From Longimicrobium sp. (GTDB lineage Bacteria > Gemmatimonadota > Gemmatimonadetes > Longimicrobiales > Longimicrobiaceae), in the NCBI RefSeq assembly GCF_036388275.1, contig NZ_DASVSF010000013.1:11539-75538 (forward strand): a stretch of 64,000 nucleotides of DNA, read 5' to 3'. Below are positions 25,512 through 33,949 of the stretch, piece after piece. The position numbers were made by a program, and so were the translations under genes. Each line of letters starts with the position of its first letter. Position 1 is the stretch's first letter. The notes beneath the pieces were generated by a model that worked only from the letters and a program-made list of their open reading frames with translations, made no database searches and was not told where the DNA came from.

Positions 25512-26759
25512 TCACCCCACCCGTTCGCCGGCTTTCCACACGCCGTCGATGATCGGCGCGGCGAGGCGGTAGGGGATCTCGGCCGCGGACGAAGCGCGCC
25601 AGAGGACCAGGTCGGCGGGGGCGCCCGGGGCCAGGGTGCCGCGCCCGTCGCACAGTTCCAGCGCCGCCGCGCCGCCCGCCGTCGCGGCCCGCAGCGCCTC
25701 GGCCGGGCTGAGGCCCATGCGGCTGCAGGCGGCCGTCAGCACGAAGTGCATGCTGGGCGTCGGCGAGCTGCCGGGGTTGAAGTCCGTCGCCAGCGCCACC
25801 GTGGCGCCCGCGTCGATCAGCGCGCGGCCGGGTGCCCAGCGCGGGCGCCCCAGGAAGAACAGCGTTGCCGGCAGCAGCGTCGCCACGGTGGATGAGCCGG
25901 CCAGCGCGGCGATCCCCGCCTCCGACACGTCGCCCAGGTGGTCCACCGACGCGGCGCCCAGCTCCACCCCCAGCTCCGCCCCGCCGCTCCCCTCCAGCTC
26001 GTCGGCGTGCATCTTGGGCCGCAGCCCGTGCTCGATGCCTGCCCGCAGGATGCGCTCGCTCTCCGCGCGGCCGAACACGCCCGGCTCCATGAACACGTCG
26101 CAGAAGCGCGCCAGGCAGCTTTCCGCCACGGCCGGGATCATCTCCTCCACCAGCAGGTCCACGTACGCCGCCCGCCGCTCGCGGTACTCGGGCGGCACCT
26201 CGTGCGCGCCGAGGAAGGTGGGGATCAGCTCGATGGGCTGAAGGTCGTTCAGGCGGCGGATGGCGCGGAGCGTCTTCAGTTCGTCTTCCGTCGACAGGCC
26301 GTATCCACTCTTCACTTCCGCCGTCGTGGTGCCGCCGCGCAGCATCTCCGCCAGGCGCGGCAGGGCCATCTCCACCAGCTCGTCCTCGCTGCGCGCGCGC
26401 AGGTCGCGGACGGACGCGTTGATGCCGCCGCCCTGACGCGCGATCTCCATGTACGGCACGCCCGTGCAGCGCAGCGCGTACTCCTCGGTGCGGTAGCGTC
26501 CGAACACGGCGTGCGTGTGGCTGTCCACGAACCCGGGCGTCAGCACGCCCCCGTGGCAGTGCACACGCTCGGCGTGCGGGAAGTCGTCCAGCACGGCCTC
26601 CTCGGGCCCCACCGCCACGATCACACCGCCCTCGACCGCCACCGCCGCGCCGCACACCACGGCGGCGGGATCGGTATGGGGCCTCTCCCGCACGGGGCCG
26701 GTGCACAGGGCGACTTCGGCGGCGTTGACGAAGACGGCGGAGCGGGGCAGGTCGGTCAT
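25512..26759 (-). CDS. hutI: imidazolonepropionase
   Basis: 415 aa, third step of histidine degradation (imidazolone-5-propanoate to N-formimino-glutamate). Amidohydrolase metal site GFVDSHTHAVFG (His81, His83), RQGGGINASV, EVKSGYGL, MHADEL and ATDFNPGSSPTPSM all match HutI. Other hut genes are not in the window, so the pathway is dispersed or elsewhere. Confidence 0.94.
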   Translation of the reverse strand: MTDLPRSAVFVNAAEVALCTGPVRERPHTDPAAVVCGAAVAVEGGVIVAVGPEEAVLDDFPHAERVHCHGGVLTPGFVDSHTHAVFGRYRTEEYALRCTGVPYMEIARQGGGINASVRDLRARSEDELVEMALPRLAEMLRGGTTTAEVKSGYGLSTEDELKTLRAIRRLNDLQPIELIPTFLGAHEVPPEYRERRAAYVDLLVEEMIPAVAESCLARFCDVFMEPGVFGRAESERILRAGIEHGLRPKMHADELEGSGGAELGVELGAASVDHLGDVSEAGIAALAGSSTVATLLPATLFFLGRPRWAPGRALIDAGATVALATDFNPGSSPTPSMHFVLTAACSRMGLSPAEALRAATAGGAAALELCDGRGTLAPGAPADLVLWRASSAAEIPYRLAAPIIDGVWKAGERVG

Positions 26760-26903
26760 CGGCTGATCCGGGCGTTGGTTCGGGAGTGGCAGCCGACATT
26801 CTGGGCGGTGGAACGGACCACCGTCAAATCCGGGCGACTGCCCGGGTGCGGAGAGGCAGTGCGGGCGTCCGCGCCGCTGATCAGGGGGAACGATCGAAAA
26901 GAC

Positions 26904-26936
26904 GGCAGCCGCAGGAAGGGATCACCTGCGGCTGCC
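26904..26936 (-). terminator. intrinsic terminator of the GH18-like gene
   Basis: Perfect 12-bp stem GGCAGCCGCAGG / CCTGCGGCTGCC with a 9-base loop. On the minus strand it is followed by TCTTTTC. Lies 75 bp after the stop at 27011. Confidence 0.8.
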
Positions 26937-27010
26937 ACGACGAGCGGTCCAGCGCCCGACCCCAGCTTTTATTGTACGTCAGCAAGGCGGGCCGGGGGCG
27001 GCCAGGTGCA

Positions 27011-27934
27011 TCAGGACGAGATGCCGCTGGCGATGGCGGAAGCGAAGTCGGACCATTTATCGGGCGGCGGCGACTGGAACAGAGCCTGGGTGGCCCAGAA
27101 GGACCCGCCGGCCGACTGCCACGATTTCAGCTTGGAGGTCATCGCTGCCGGTGTGTACGTGGGGCCTGCCGTATTGTCCATGGACAGAATCGGCAGAATG
27201 AAGCCCTGTGCGCTGGGCAGCCCCGTGGAGTGCATCTGCAGATACGTCGCCAGCGCTTGCGTCCACGCCGCTGGATCTTGGCGGCTCCCGCCGGCATACG
27301 TCTGCAGGGTGATGCCGACGACCGGCTGAACGCCATCGAGCCCGGAATACACGCTGGCGAGCGCGTCGAACCAAGCGGTATCGTTCCCGAACGCGCAGAA
27401 TGTGAACGGGTATGCGACCCTTGGCGACTGGCTGATGCCGTAGTTGTAGAGCGTGACGACCAGGGGAACCACGGCTGAAACCGCTGCGTCTTCGTTGTCC
27501 AGGTCGAAACCCACGGCCGTGATCCTGCCGCTGAGTTCCTTGAGCCTGGTCGCAAGTGCCGCCAGGTTGCTGACGAGGTTGGTGGCTGCCGTGCCGCCGG
27601 CCGCGAGGATCTTAGCGATGTTCGTAAACGTCGGGTTCGGAAGCGTCCACGACCCGGCTCCGCCGAGAGAGAGCCAGATTCTCGTGCATTGCCCACTCGT
27701 TACGCCAGCGCTCACGACAGGGTAGAGGATTGTGGCCGCGGCCGGCGTAACGGCTCCGTTGGTGGCTACGACGGTGCCGCCAAGGCCATAACAGATGTCG
27801 CCTGTCGTGTCCAGGACCGTCAGGCTGAACAGGATGTAGTCCGTGGTAACCGTGCCGGCCGCTTGGGCCGTGGTCTTCGCGTTGTTCCCGGCGTCGTCCA
27901 GGCCGTTGATGTACGCACCGTTCATGATGGTCAT
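27011..27934 (-). CDS. GH18-like TIM-barrel protein
   Basis: 307 aa, no signal peptide. A chitinase/GH18-like layout: RIWLSLGGAGSWT (strand with SxGG), AVGFDLDNED (the DxxDxD/E-type catalytic strand in altered form), then GDTAWFDALASVYSGLDGVQ-like helices (actual sequence FGNDTAWFDA) and late aromatic residues. Whether it is catalytic is uncertain, since the acid/base Glu position reads DLDNED. The ATG at 27934 has AGGAGAG. Possibly a phage- or competition-related glycosidase-like protein. Confidence 0.55.
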   Translation of the reverse strand: MTIMNGAYINGLDDAGNNAKTTAQAAGTVTTDYILFSLTVLDTTGDICYGLGGTVVATNGAVTPAAATILYPVVSAGVTSGQCTRIWLSLGGAGSWTLPNPTFTNIAKILAAGGTAATNLVSNLAALATRLKELSGRITAVGFDLDNEDAAVSAVVPLVVTLYNYGISQSPRVAYPFTFCAFGNDTAWFDALASVYSGLDGVQPVVGITLQTYAGGSRQDPAAWTQALATYLQMHSTGLPSAQGFILPILSMDNTAGPTYTPAAMTSKLKSWQSAGGSFWATQALFQSPPPDKWSDFASAIASGISS

Positions 27935-28051
27935 GTCGCTCTCCTTTCATCGTGTGAATGAATGATATCCTGCACCCCTCCACCCGGCCAAGCGAAAACG
28001 AGGGCGTTGTTCACGACCGAGTAGCCCAGCGAGCCCTACGACCTCCAGCGG

Positions 28052-29641
28052 CTACCGCGCCAGCACCGTCCACACCACGATGGCGCCACACGCCCCGCCG
28101 CCACCTGCGGCGTAGTGGCCCGCGACCATGAACTCACCTGGCACGTCGCTTTCCTCGTAGATCTCCACGCCCACGACATCGTCGCGCTGCAAGTCGTTCA
28201 GCCGACGGGCCGGAACCCGCACCCCGTCCAGGAACACGGGCACCCAGCACTCCTTTCCTCCGTTGCTCTGAACGAACGCGAAGTCGCCGTCGCGCACCGG
28301 CCGCGCAAAGATGCGCCGCGTTCCGGAGATGTGGTCGGTGATGCGCCCCCTGCCGTTGGCCCGGAACTCGTCACCCGACCAGTGCACTCCCATCCCTCTT
28401 CGCTCGCGTTCGTAGAAGCCTCGGCCCTCCAGGTTGCGGTCGCGCGCTTCCGCGGTGACCACCACCTCGGCCAGCTGCACCGTGTCCGACTGCACGGAGC
28501 GGCGCGTGGCAACCTGCGCGCTGGCGGGGATGGCGGGGAGGGCCAGGCTCACCCGGCTCTCTCCGGACGCACCCACCTGCACCGGAACCGCCGCCACCCG
28601 CCGGCCCACCGAATCCACCCGCGGGTGGGTGAACGCCACCTCGTAGCGGCCGGCGGGCACCCCCGCGATGCGAAAGGCGCCCGCCGAGTCCGTGTGGGCC
28701 GAGTACGGAGTGCCCACCAGCGCCACGGTCGCTCCCGGCAGGGGGGCGCCCTGGGCGCTGTCGAAGACCACGCCCGCGACTACCCCCGCGGGCGCCGCGG
28801 CCCGCTCGCTCCCGTCCGCCCGCAGAACCTCGCCCCCGATTTCCGAGAACACGGCCACGCGAAGCCTCCCGCCGCCCATCCCCCGCGCGTACAGGCCGGT
28901 AGGCACGCCCATGGACGGAAGGCGGAGCGTCCAGCGGTTCACCATCCATGCGCCCGCGGCGGTGCGGGCGAACTCCATGCGGCCGCCCCACACCTCGCCC
29001 TCGTCGTAGGCGTAGCCGGGCAGCCCGGTGTACGCGAACTCCATGGAACGCAGATCTGCGCTCGCGGGGTCCAGCCACAGCGTTCCGCTCACGTCGGGGA
29101 GGCGCCTGCCGCGCACCGGCTCGAACTCCAGCCCCACCAGCCCGGCTTCGGCCCGGCGCCCCGGAACCACGCGAAAGCAGTGGCCGTCCAGGAACTCCTC
29201 GGAAAGGAGCACGGTGGCGTCGGGCGCGATGAAAACGTGGTCATTCCCCTCGCGCCGTACGTACCCGTTGCGCGCGAGCTCGGCTGCCGGAAGGCTGCGG
29301 AAGGGAGTCACCCGGCGCTCGGTGGTGCTGTCTTCCCGTGCCGAGCGCACGAAGGCGGTGGAGCGGTCCAGCTCGCGGTGAAAGCGGCGGATGGTGAACA
29401 GGCCGCCCCGCGCCTCCGCGGCCTGGGTCTCCATGAGCACCTGGCGCGCCGCTTCCCACACGGCGGCCGTACGCAGCCCGGTCCGCGGGTTGACCACGCA
29501 ACCGCGGTCGGGTGGCCCCACCCGGATCGCCTCGAGCTGCGTGCTGCGCTCCGCCCGAGCGGGAGCGCTCCGCGTCTGCGCGGCGAGCGCACCGGGCAGC
29601 ATCGTTGCGGCGCAGGCGAGAACCAGGGTGAGGCGGCGCAT
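28052..29641 (-). CDS. secreted carboxypeptidase-regulatory/TonB-plug-like protein
   Basis: 529 aa with a signal peptide (RRLTLVLACAATMLPGALAA). Residues about 285-370 form a CarboxypepD_reg-like beta domain (GVVFDSAQGAPLPGATVALV, HTDSAGAFRIAGVPAGRYEV). Then come VVVTAEARDRNLEGRGFYER and a plug-like end (GGKECWVPVFLDGV, VVGVEIYEE). It resembles the N-terminal part of TonB-dependent transporters without the barrel, a type frequent in this phylum. Outer-envelope location inferred. Confidence 0.75.
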   Translation of the reverse strand: MRRLTLVLACAATMLPGALAAQTRSAPARAERSTQLEAIRVGPPDRGCVVNPRTGLRTAAVWEAARQVLMETQAAEARGGLFTIRRFHRELDRSTAFVRSAREDSTTERRVTPFRSLPAAELARNGYVRREGNDHVFIAPDATVLLSEEFLDGHCFRVVPGRRAEAGLVGLEFEPVRGRRLPDVSGTLWLDPASADLRSMEFAYTGLPGYAYDEGEVWGGRMEFARTAAGAWMVNRWTLRLPSMGVPTGLYARGMGGGRLRVAVFSEIGGEVLRADGSERAAAPAGVVAGVVFDSAQGAPLPGATVALVGTPYSAHTDSAGAFRIAGVPAGRYEVAFTHPRVDSVGRRVAAVPVQVGASGESRVSLALPAIPASAQVATRRSVQSDTVQLAEVVVTAEARDRNLEGRGFYERERRGMGVHWSGDEFRANGRGRITDHISGTRRIFARPVRDGDFAFVQSNGGKECWVPVFLDGVRVPARRLNDLQRDDVVGVEIYEESDVPGEFMVAGHYAAGGGGACGAIVVWTVLAR

Positions 29642-29754
29642 GGTGTGCTTGCGGGTATCGGTGAGTGGGCGGACGCGCGGAAGGGACAGCAGCGCATAAA
29701 GATAACGCAGATCGCCCGAAACTTCTGCCGGCCAAGCGCGCGGCGCGCATCGTT

Positions 29755-29778
29755 CATGTACGGCACGCCCGTGCAGCG
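29755..29778 (+). repeat. 24-bp segment identical to part of hutI
   Basis: Positions 29755-29778 match 26448-26471 inside hutI base for base, starting CATGTACGGCACG, with weaker similarity for about 12 bp more. It sits in the gap (29642-29907) upstream of the DUF4287 gene and is not part of any accepted gene. Confidence 0.75.
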
Positions 29779-29907
29779 GAGCCCGTACCCGCAGAACTCT
29801 GCGTCCGGCTGGGGCGTGCCGCTCCGATCAAGTCCTCTCCAAACGCTTGCTAGCACCGCCGTTTCTGGCGATGTTCGATGCAATCCCCCCGGCCTCGAGA
29901 GGTGCAC

Positions 29908-30477
29908 ATGAGCAGTCCCGAACAGGCGCTCGCCTCGCAGTTGCGCAACATCGAAGCAAAGACGGGCCACGATCTCGCCGCGCACCGCGCCGCCATCGCC
30001 GTATCCGGCAAGCAGAAGCACGGCGAAGTCCGCGCGTGGCTGATGGAGACATACGGACTCGGCTACGGCGATGCCAACACCCTCGCCCACGCCGCGGCGG
30101 GGAGCAAGGGCGCCGCCCCGTCGTCCGAACAAGGCGCCGCCGACCCGCTGGACGACATCTATACGGGCAAGAAGGCGCACCTGCGTCCCATTCACGACGC
30201 CGTGCTGAGCGCCATCCAGCCCTGGGGCGACTTCGAAGTTGCGCCCAAGAAGGGCTACGTGGCACTGCGCCGCAAGAAGCAGTTCGCCATGCTCGGCCCC
30301 AAGACCGCCACCCGTGCCGAACTGGGCATCAACCTCAAGGACGACGTGGCGAGCGAACGCGTGGTCGCGCAGAAGCCCGGGGGCATGTGCCAGTACGTCG
30401 TTGCCCTCGCCACGCCGGATGAGCTCGACAACGAGGTGCTCTCCGTGCTGCGCCGCGCCTACGACGCCGCCGGCTGA
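29908..30477 (+). CDS. DUF4287 + DUF5655 protein
   Basis: 189 aa. The N-terminal DUF4287 (EQALASQLRNIEAKTGHDLA, HGEVRAWLMETYGLGYGDAN) is joined to the C-terminal DUF5655 (IHDAVLSAIQPWGDFEVAPK, KGYVALRRKKQFAMLGPKTA). This is a common two-domain soluble protein of unknown function, possibly nucleic-acid related. The start at 29908 follows GAGGTGCAC. Confidence 0.85.
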   Translation: MSSPEQALASQLRNIEAKTGHDLAAHRAAIAVSGKQKHGEVRAWLMETYGLGYGDANTLAHAAAGSKGAAPSSEQGAADPLDDIYTGKKAHLRPIHDAVLSAIQPWGDFEVAPKKGYVALRRKKQFAMLGPKTATRAELGINLKDDVASERVVAQKPGGMCQYVVALATPDELDNEVLSVLRRAYDAAG

Positions 30478-30689
30478 GGCCCGAGCGCGCCGGGGTGGAC
30501 GAGGCCCGTCACCGCCGAGTGTCCGGTGAGCACCGCGTTCTCGGGAGAACGTCTTGCGTGCGCTCGACCAAGGTCAGGTGAACGTCAGGCCTGACCAGGT
30601 GCGTGCGCCTTCCTGACTCCCAGAGATGTGCCTCGCAGGATCGAGGTGAGCATCGAAGTCGTCGTCACCCCTGATCCGTGAGCCACCTG

Positions 30690-31214
30690 ATGCGCCTTTT
30701 CGCCCGAGTTTCTCGTCTCAACTCCATTCACCTGGCGCTTCGGCTGGGCCCGCGAACGATCCCACCTCTCGGGCTCTTCCTCGTGGTCCTCTTGTCGGGC
30801 CGGGTACAAGCACAGGCTACGCCGGAGCTGGAACTGGGCTCGCGGATGCGCGTGCAGTCCGATGCCGGACGCAGCATCGTGGGCATCCTGGTCGCGAGAT
30901 CGGCCGACACCCTTTTCCTGCAGCCGTCCTGGGAACCGGTTCCACTTCCTGTTGCGACGCGGACCATCACCCTCGCGGAAGTAAGCCTGGGGCGGCCCGA
31001 GCTCTCTTCGGTCCTATTGAGGGAGGGGATCGAGGGTGCCGCAGTCGGTGCGGTGGGCTGGATGGCCCTGGATTGGCTGATCGGCAACCCCGTTGTCAGC
31101 AGGTCCGTGCTCGTAGGCGCGGGACTCGGTGCAGTGACCTTCAACTTCGTTGCGCTCACAGAGCCGCGTCGGGAACGCTGGCGGGCGGTCGAGATCCACG
31201 CCACTCCCCCGTAA
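30690..31214 (+). CDS. secreted or membrane hypothetical protein (174 aa)
   Basis: N-terminal hydrophobic signal (IPPLGLFLVVLLSGRVQAQA), then a short beta domain (LGSRMRVQSDAGRSIVGILV, SADTLFLQP) and a Gly-rich hydrophobic C-terminal segment (GAAVGAVGWMALDWLIG, VGAGLGAVTFNFVAL). The beta part suggests a small regulatory-barrel-like fold. A GTG at 30678 is an alternative start. Function unknown. Confidence 0.6.
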   Translation: MRLFARVSRLNSIHLALRLGPRTIPPLGLFLVVLLSGRVQAQATPELELGSRMRVQSDAGRSIVGILVARSADTLFLQPSWEPVPLPVATRTITLAEVSLGRPELSSVLLREGIEGAAVGAVGWMALDWLIGNPVVSRSVLVGAGLGAVTFNFVALTEPRRERWRAVEIHATPP

Positions 31215-31268
31215 AGAGGTAATCGCACGAGGGTTGTTCTCGCGACCCTACGTGGATACTGTCGAAAG

Positions 31269-31628
31269 ATGAGCATGAATCATCTTCCCGAGCTTCTGAA
31301 GCTGAGCGTCGCGGAACGCATTCAGCTCGTTGAGGACATCTGGGACAGCATCGCGGCCGAGGCGAGCGCAGTCGCGCTGTCGGACGAAATGCGCGAAGAG
31401 CTGGATCGCCGTTTGGATGATCAGGAGGCGAATCCAAGCCTCGGTCACTCCTGGCCCGAGGTCAAGGCGCGGCTTCTCACGACGGCCCGGGACGCGGATA
31501 TCACGGCGCGCCTGAATTCAGTGGACGGCGACGAGCCGGACGGGTTGTCCCCCGGCCTCCGGCAGGCGCAGGCCGCATCCGTGGCGAAGGGGCCCCATGT
31601 CGAGCCGGAGGAGTACGGTCGGCTGTAG
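31269..31628 (+). CDS. addiction-module component protein (TIGR02574-like), extended
   Basis: 119 aa. Residues 1-75 match the addiction-module component family: LPELLKLSVAERIQLVEDIW, DSIAAEA, DEMREELDRRLDDQEANPS, SWPEVKARL. The last 40 residues are low-complexity and probably reflect loss of the usual stop or drift. The RelE/ParE toxin that normally follows is absent, so this is an orphan antitoxin-like gene at the island edge. Confidence 0.7.
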   Translation: MSMNHLPELLKLSVAERIQLVEDIWDSIAAEASAVALSDEMREELDRRLDDQEANPSLGHSWPEVKARLLTTARDADITARLNSVDGDEPDGLSPGLRQAQAASVAKGPHVEPEEYGRL

Positions 31629-31704
31629 AGCGTCCGGGGACGGCATACGTCTCACGTGGCGAAGTGTGTCCCGCCCGCAGCAGGTGAAACGTCTAGCAAG
31701 ATGT

Positions 31705-31741
31705 GGAACAGCCGCAGGGGGATGTCCCCGGCGGCTGTTCC
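31705..31741. terminator. strong hairpin
   Basis: Outer stem GGAACAGCCGC / GCGGCTGTTCC with an inner GGGGGA..TCCCC pairing. Placed between the addiction-module gene (+) and the decayed small gene (-), so it could stop either transcript. Confidence 0.6.
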
Positions 31742-31764
31742 TATCTGGATTGGGGCGACTTTGC

Positions 31765-31995
31765 TCAATCGGCCCCTTCCGCATCTGCCCTCCGCGCGAT
31801 GCCTTTCGACGTGGCCCACTCCTCCGCGGCGGCGCGGGCGCTGCGCAGGTCATCCCCGAACTCCAGAACGGCTTCGGCAACCAGCGGGTCCATCGCGAGC
31901 TCGTCCGCCTGCGTGCAGCGGCTGATCGATTGTGGAGTAGGCCGCCCAACAAATCGACGTGTTCGGCCGCGGTCGCGAAGCGAAAGCCTTGGCAT
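31765..31995 (-). pseudogene. decayed copy of the small gene at 32886-33119
   Basis: Residues RCTQADELAMDPLVAEAVLE and FGDDLRSARAAAEEWA are nearly identical to the intact copy at 32886. The N-terminal part has been replaced by out-of-family Arg-rich sequence (GRTRRFVGRPTPQ), consistent with a deletion and frameshift. DNA identity is clear from about 31795 to 31940. Confidence 0.7.
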
Positions 31996-32063
31996 CCCGG
32001 TTCGTTGTCGTCATTATATGAATCCTAGTCCGTTTTTTTCACTGCAGAGCCCTCTATCCACCG

Positions 32064-32600
32064 ATGACTGCAGAAGACAATAGCCAGCATCCGGTGTGGG
32101 AAGTCTATGATGCTTACCGCACCGCCCGCCTGAACTTCAAGTATCTTTGCGCGAAGCTCAGCTTCAACCGCCGTTGCAACTTCGTGATTGAGTTTGCGCT
32201 GGCATTGACGACTTCTTCTTCTGCTGCTGCTCTATGGATCTGGAATACCCCTTTGGGTCAAACGGTGTGGAAAACGTTAATCGTGGTCTCTGCTTTCTTG
32301 GCTGTACTGAAGCCGCTGTTGAAGCTGACCGACCGAGTGGCGCATCTTGAGGAAGCGGTGGCGAAGTGGCGGAGTCTAGAATACGATCTTTACCGCATCG
32401 TCCGGGGAATTCGACGGTCTAAAGCGTTCACGCAGAAACTGGAACGTGCCTTCGATGCGACATTGGACAAGGCACACGATCTCGACATTAAGACCATAGA
32501 GCCTTCAGTTAATGAGAAGTTGCGGAGGAAGTGCGCTGATGCAGTAAATCGCGAGATGCCGGCTGCGAAGTTCTACGTTCCACCACAGGAGGTCCAATGA
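32064..32600 (+). CDS. two-TM helical protein (178 aa), SLATT-like architecture
   Basis: Unrecognised family. A short N-terminal helix (WEVYDAYRTARLNFKYL), two membrane helices at about residues 40-60 (FVIEFALALTTSSSAAALWI) and 68-86 (VWKTLIVVSAFLAVLKPLL), then a long charged helical region (VAHLEEAVAKWRSLEYDLYR). This resembles the 2TM-plus-helix plan of SLATT-type effector proteins, but I see no decisive motif. Codon use is AT-richer than the host. It overlaps the next gene by ATGA, so the two form an operon. Confidence 0.6.
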   Translation: MTAEDNSQHPVWEVYDAYRTARLNFKYLCAKLSFNRRCNFVIEFALALTTSSSAAALWIWNTPLGQTVWKTLIVVSAFLAVLKPLLKLTDRVAHLEEAVAKWRSLEYDLYRIVRGIRRSKAFTQKLERAFDATLDKAHDLDIKTIEPSVNEKLRRKCADAVNREMPAAKFYVPPQEVQ

Positions 32601-32800
32601 GCAAGATTTTCGCGCAATGGGAGCGCGATCGACCCGGCAGGCCCGGGCCGCCCAACCGTCCAGAGCCGCCTGGCCCGCAGGATCGTCCGAGCCCCCGTGA
32701 CCAGCCCAGACCGCCCGCTCGCCGTGAAGGCCCCGGCACAGGCCCTGATCGGGTACCAGTTCCCGCAATCGACCCGCCGGATCCTTGGCCGCGTCGCTAA
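32597..32800 (+). CDS. proline-rich small protein (67 aa)
   Basis: MSKIFAQWERDRPGRPG start, then Pro/Arg/Gly-rich throughout (RPEPPGPQDRPSPRDQPRPP). Probably disordered. The ATGA overlap with the two-TM gene and a terminator at 32818-32848 support it as a real second cistron. Function unknown; a partner or regulator of the membrane protein by position. Confidence 0.55.
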   Translation: MSKIFAQWERDRPGRPGPPNRPEPPGPQDRPSPRDQPRPPARREGPGTGPDRVPVPAIDPPDPWPRR

Positions 32801-32817
32801 GTTTCCGATGGACAAGG

Positions 32818-32848
32818 CAGCCGCGGGCTGATGATGGCTCCGCGGCTG
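32818..32848 (+). terminator. terminator of the two-TM/proline-rich operon
   Basis: Stem CAGCCGCGG / CCGCGGCTG 18 bp after the stop codon; a pyrimidine stretch (CCCCTCTT) follows about 10 bp later. Confidence 0.65.
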
Positions 32849-32885
32849 TGACTATTCCCCTCTTATCTGTGGCTACCCGTCGAAC

Positions 32886-33119
32886 TTAGGGATGCACGAG
32901 GCCCTTGGTCTCCGCCCACTCGTCCGCGGCGGCGCGGGCGTTGCGCAGGTCGTCCCCAAATTCCAGGACGGCTTCGGCGACCAGCGGGTCCATCGCGAGC
33001 TCGTCCGCTTGGGTGCAGCGATTGAGCTTGATCGTGGAGTAGGCCAGCGCCTCGAACAGCCCGAACCGGTCCGAAAGCATCTCCAGCAGCCGCAATGGGC
33101 GAGGGGCGGGCGCCAGCAT
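32886..33119 (-). CDS. small hypothetical protein, intact copy (77 aa)
   Basis: RLLEMLSDRFGLFEALAYST, IKLNRCTQADELAMDPLVAE, AVLEFGDDLRNARAAADEWA. Helical and acidic, no family recognised. A truncated paralog lies at 31765-31995 in the same orientation. The two copies flank the two-TM operon. Confidence 0.6.
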   Translation of the reverse strand: MLAPAPRPLRLLEMLSDRFGLFEALAYSTIKLNRCTQADELAMDPLVAEAVLEFGDDLRNARAAADEWAETKGLVHP

Positions 33120-33394
33120 CGCTCGTCAGCATCATGTGCGTGCCTGCCGCCGCGGCTGGAGGGTGGGCGAGGATACGGCGGAGTTCCTGACGTTGCGCAT
33201 GGCGATCTCCAATCCTCTTGACCCTGGCCGCGCAGCAGGGGTAGCTTTGGCGAGCGGGCGGCCTTCGGGTCGTTCCGTGTGTGAGGCTGGCCGTGTCTTC
33301 TTGGCGGAGGAGCGGCCAGCTTGCTTTTGCTCCTGCCGCTAGCAATGTAGTTAGCGGCAGGGGTGCTGTCAGCCTCACTGTTAGCGGTTGAGCA

Positions 33395-33631
33395 ATGGAT
33401 TTTACCGAAGCGACGGACACACTCACCAAGAACGTTAGTCTGGCCGACCTTGCGCGAGAGTTAAAAGCATCGTACGGGCTCATCCGCCAAGCACGCATGG
33501 CGTCAGATTCGCGTTCCTACCGCCGGCCACCAGAAGGATGGGAGAGGGCCGTAGCTCGACTTGCCGAAGAGCGTGCGCGCGAGTTGCTCACTCTGAAGGA
33601 TGAGCTTGAGAGCGGACCCCGCCCTCAGTGA
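33395..33631 (+). CDS. small HTH-like protein (78 aa)
   Basis: SLADLARELKASYGLIRQAR fits a helix-turn-helix, followed by SRSYRRPPEGWERAVARLAE and a charged helix. I recall similar small proteins in other bacteria but no named family. It may regulate the island. The following 318 bp to 33949 hold no gene, only a small hairpin (CCCTGTA / TACAGGG at 33697-33714) and a promoter. Confidence 0.6.
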   Translation: MDFTEATDTLTKNVSLADLARELKASYGLIRQARMASDSRSYRRPPEGWERAVARLAEERARELLTLKDELESGPRPQ

Positions 33632-33886
33632 CAGCATTAGCTCTCGATCGGAGAGCCATGGAACCCGAGTGTTGATATGATCTGAAAGGCACTTGTCCCT
33701 GTAACTCTACAGGGCTTCTGCTGGAAGTGCGCTACACGCGACAGTCGATTCTAAGTCACGATCTCGGGATTAGGAGACCTTCAGACATTCCGATAGATAA
33801 GAGGTCAATCAGCTCCTTCTGTTGATCGACCCGCAACTCGAAAACGGGTTGGTCAGGAAACACCAGAGGAGATGTGCAGATCACCC

Positions 33887-33915
33887 TTGCGTAAAGTGTA
33901 TTTCGTGACTATTTA
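33887..33915 (+). promoter_or_regulatory. sigma-70-type promoter of the three-gene cassette
   Basis: -35 TTGCGT (33887-33892), 17-bp spacer, -10 TATTTA (33910-33915). Lies 35 bp before the first possible start of the 33950 gene, in AT-rich sequence. Confidence 0.6.
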
Positions 33916-33949
33916 GAAATTCGGGCTTGCCTTACATCGAACTGCTTCC

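Noticed and set aside
25477..26799. Long minus-strand frame continuous with the 25108 gene and overlapping hutI
   Set aside because: It is an out-of-frame shadow of hutI; only the last 122 residues have a credible membrane helix and composition.
33632..33949. Possible small gene or riboswitch in the gap before the cassette
   Set aside because: Only a 7-bp hairpin and a promoter are visible; no frame with start signals.
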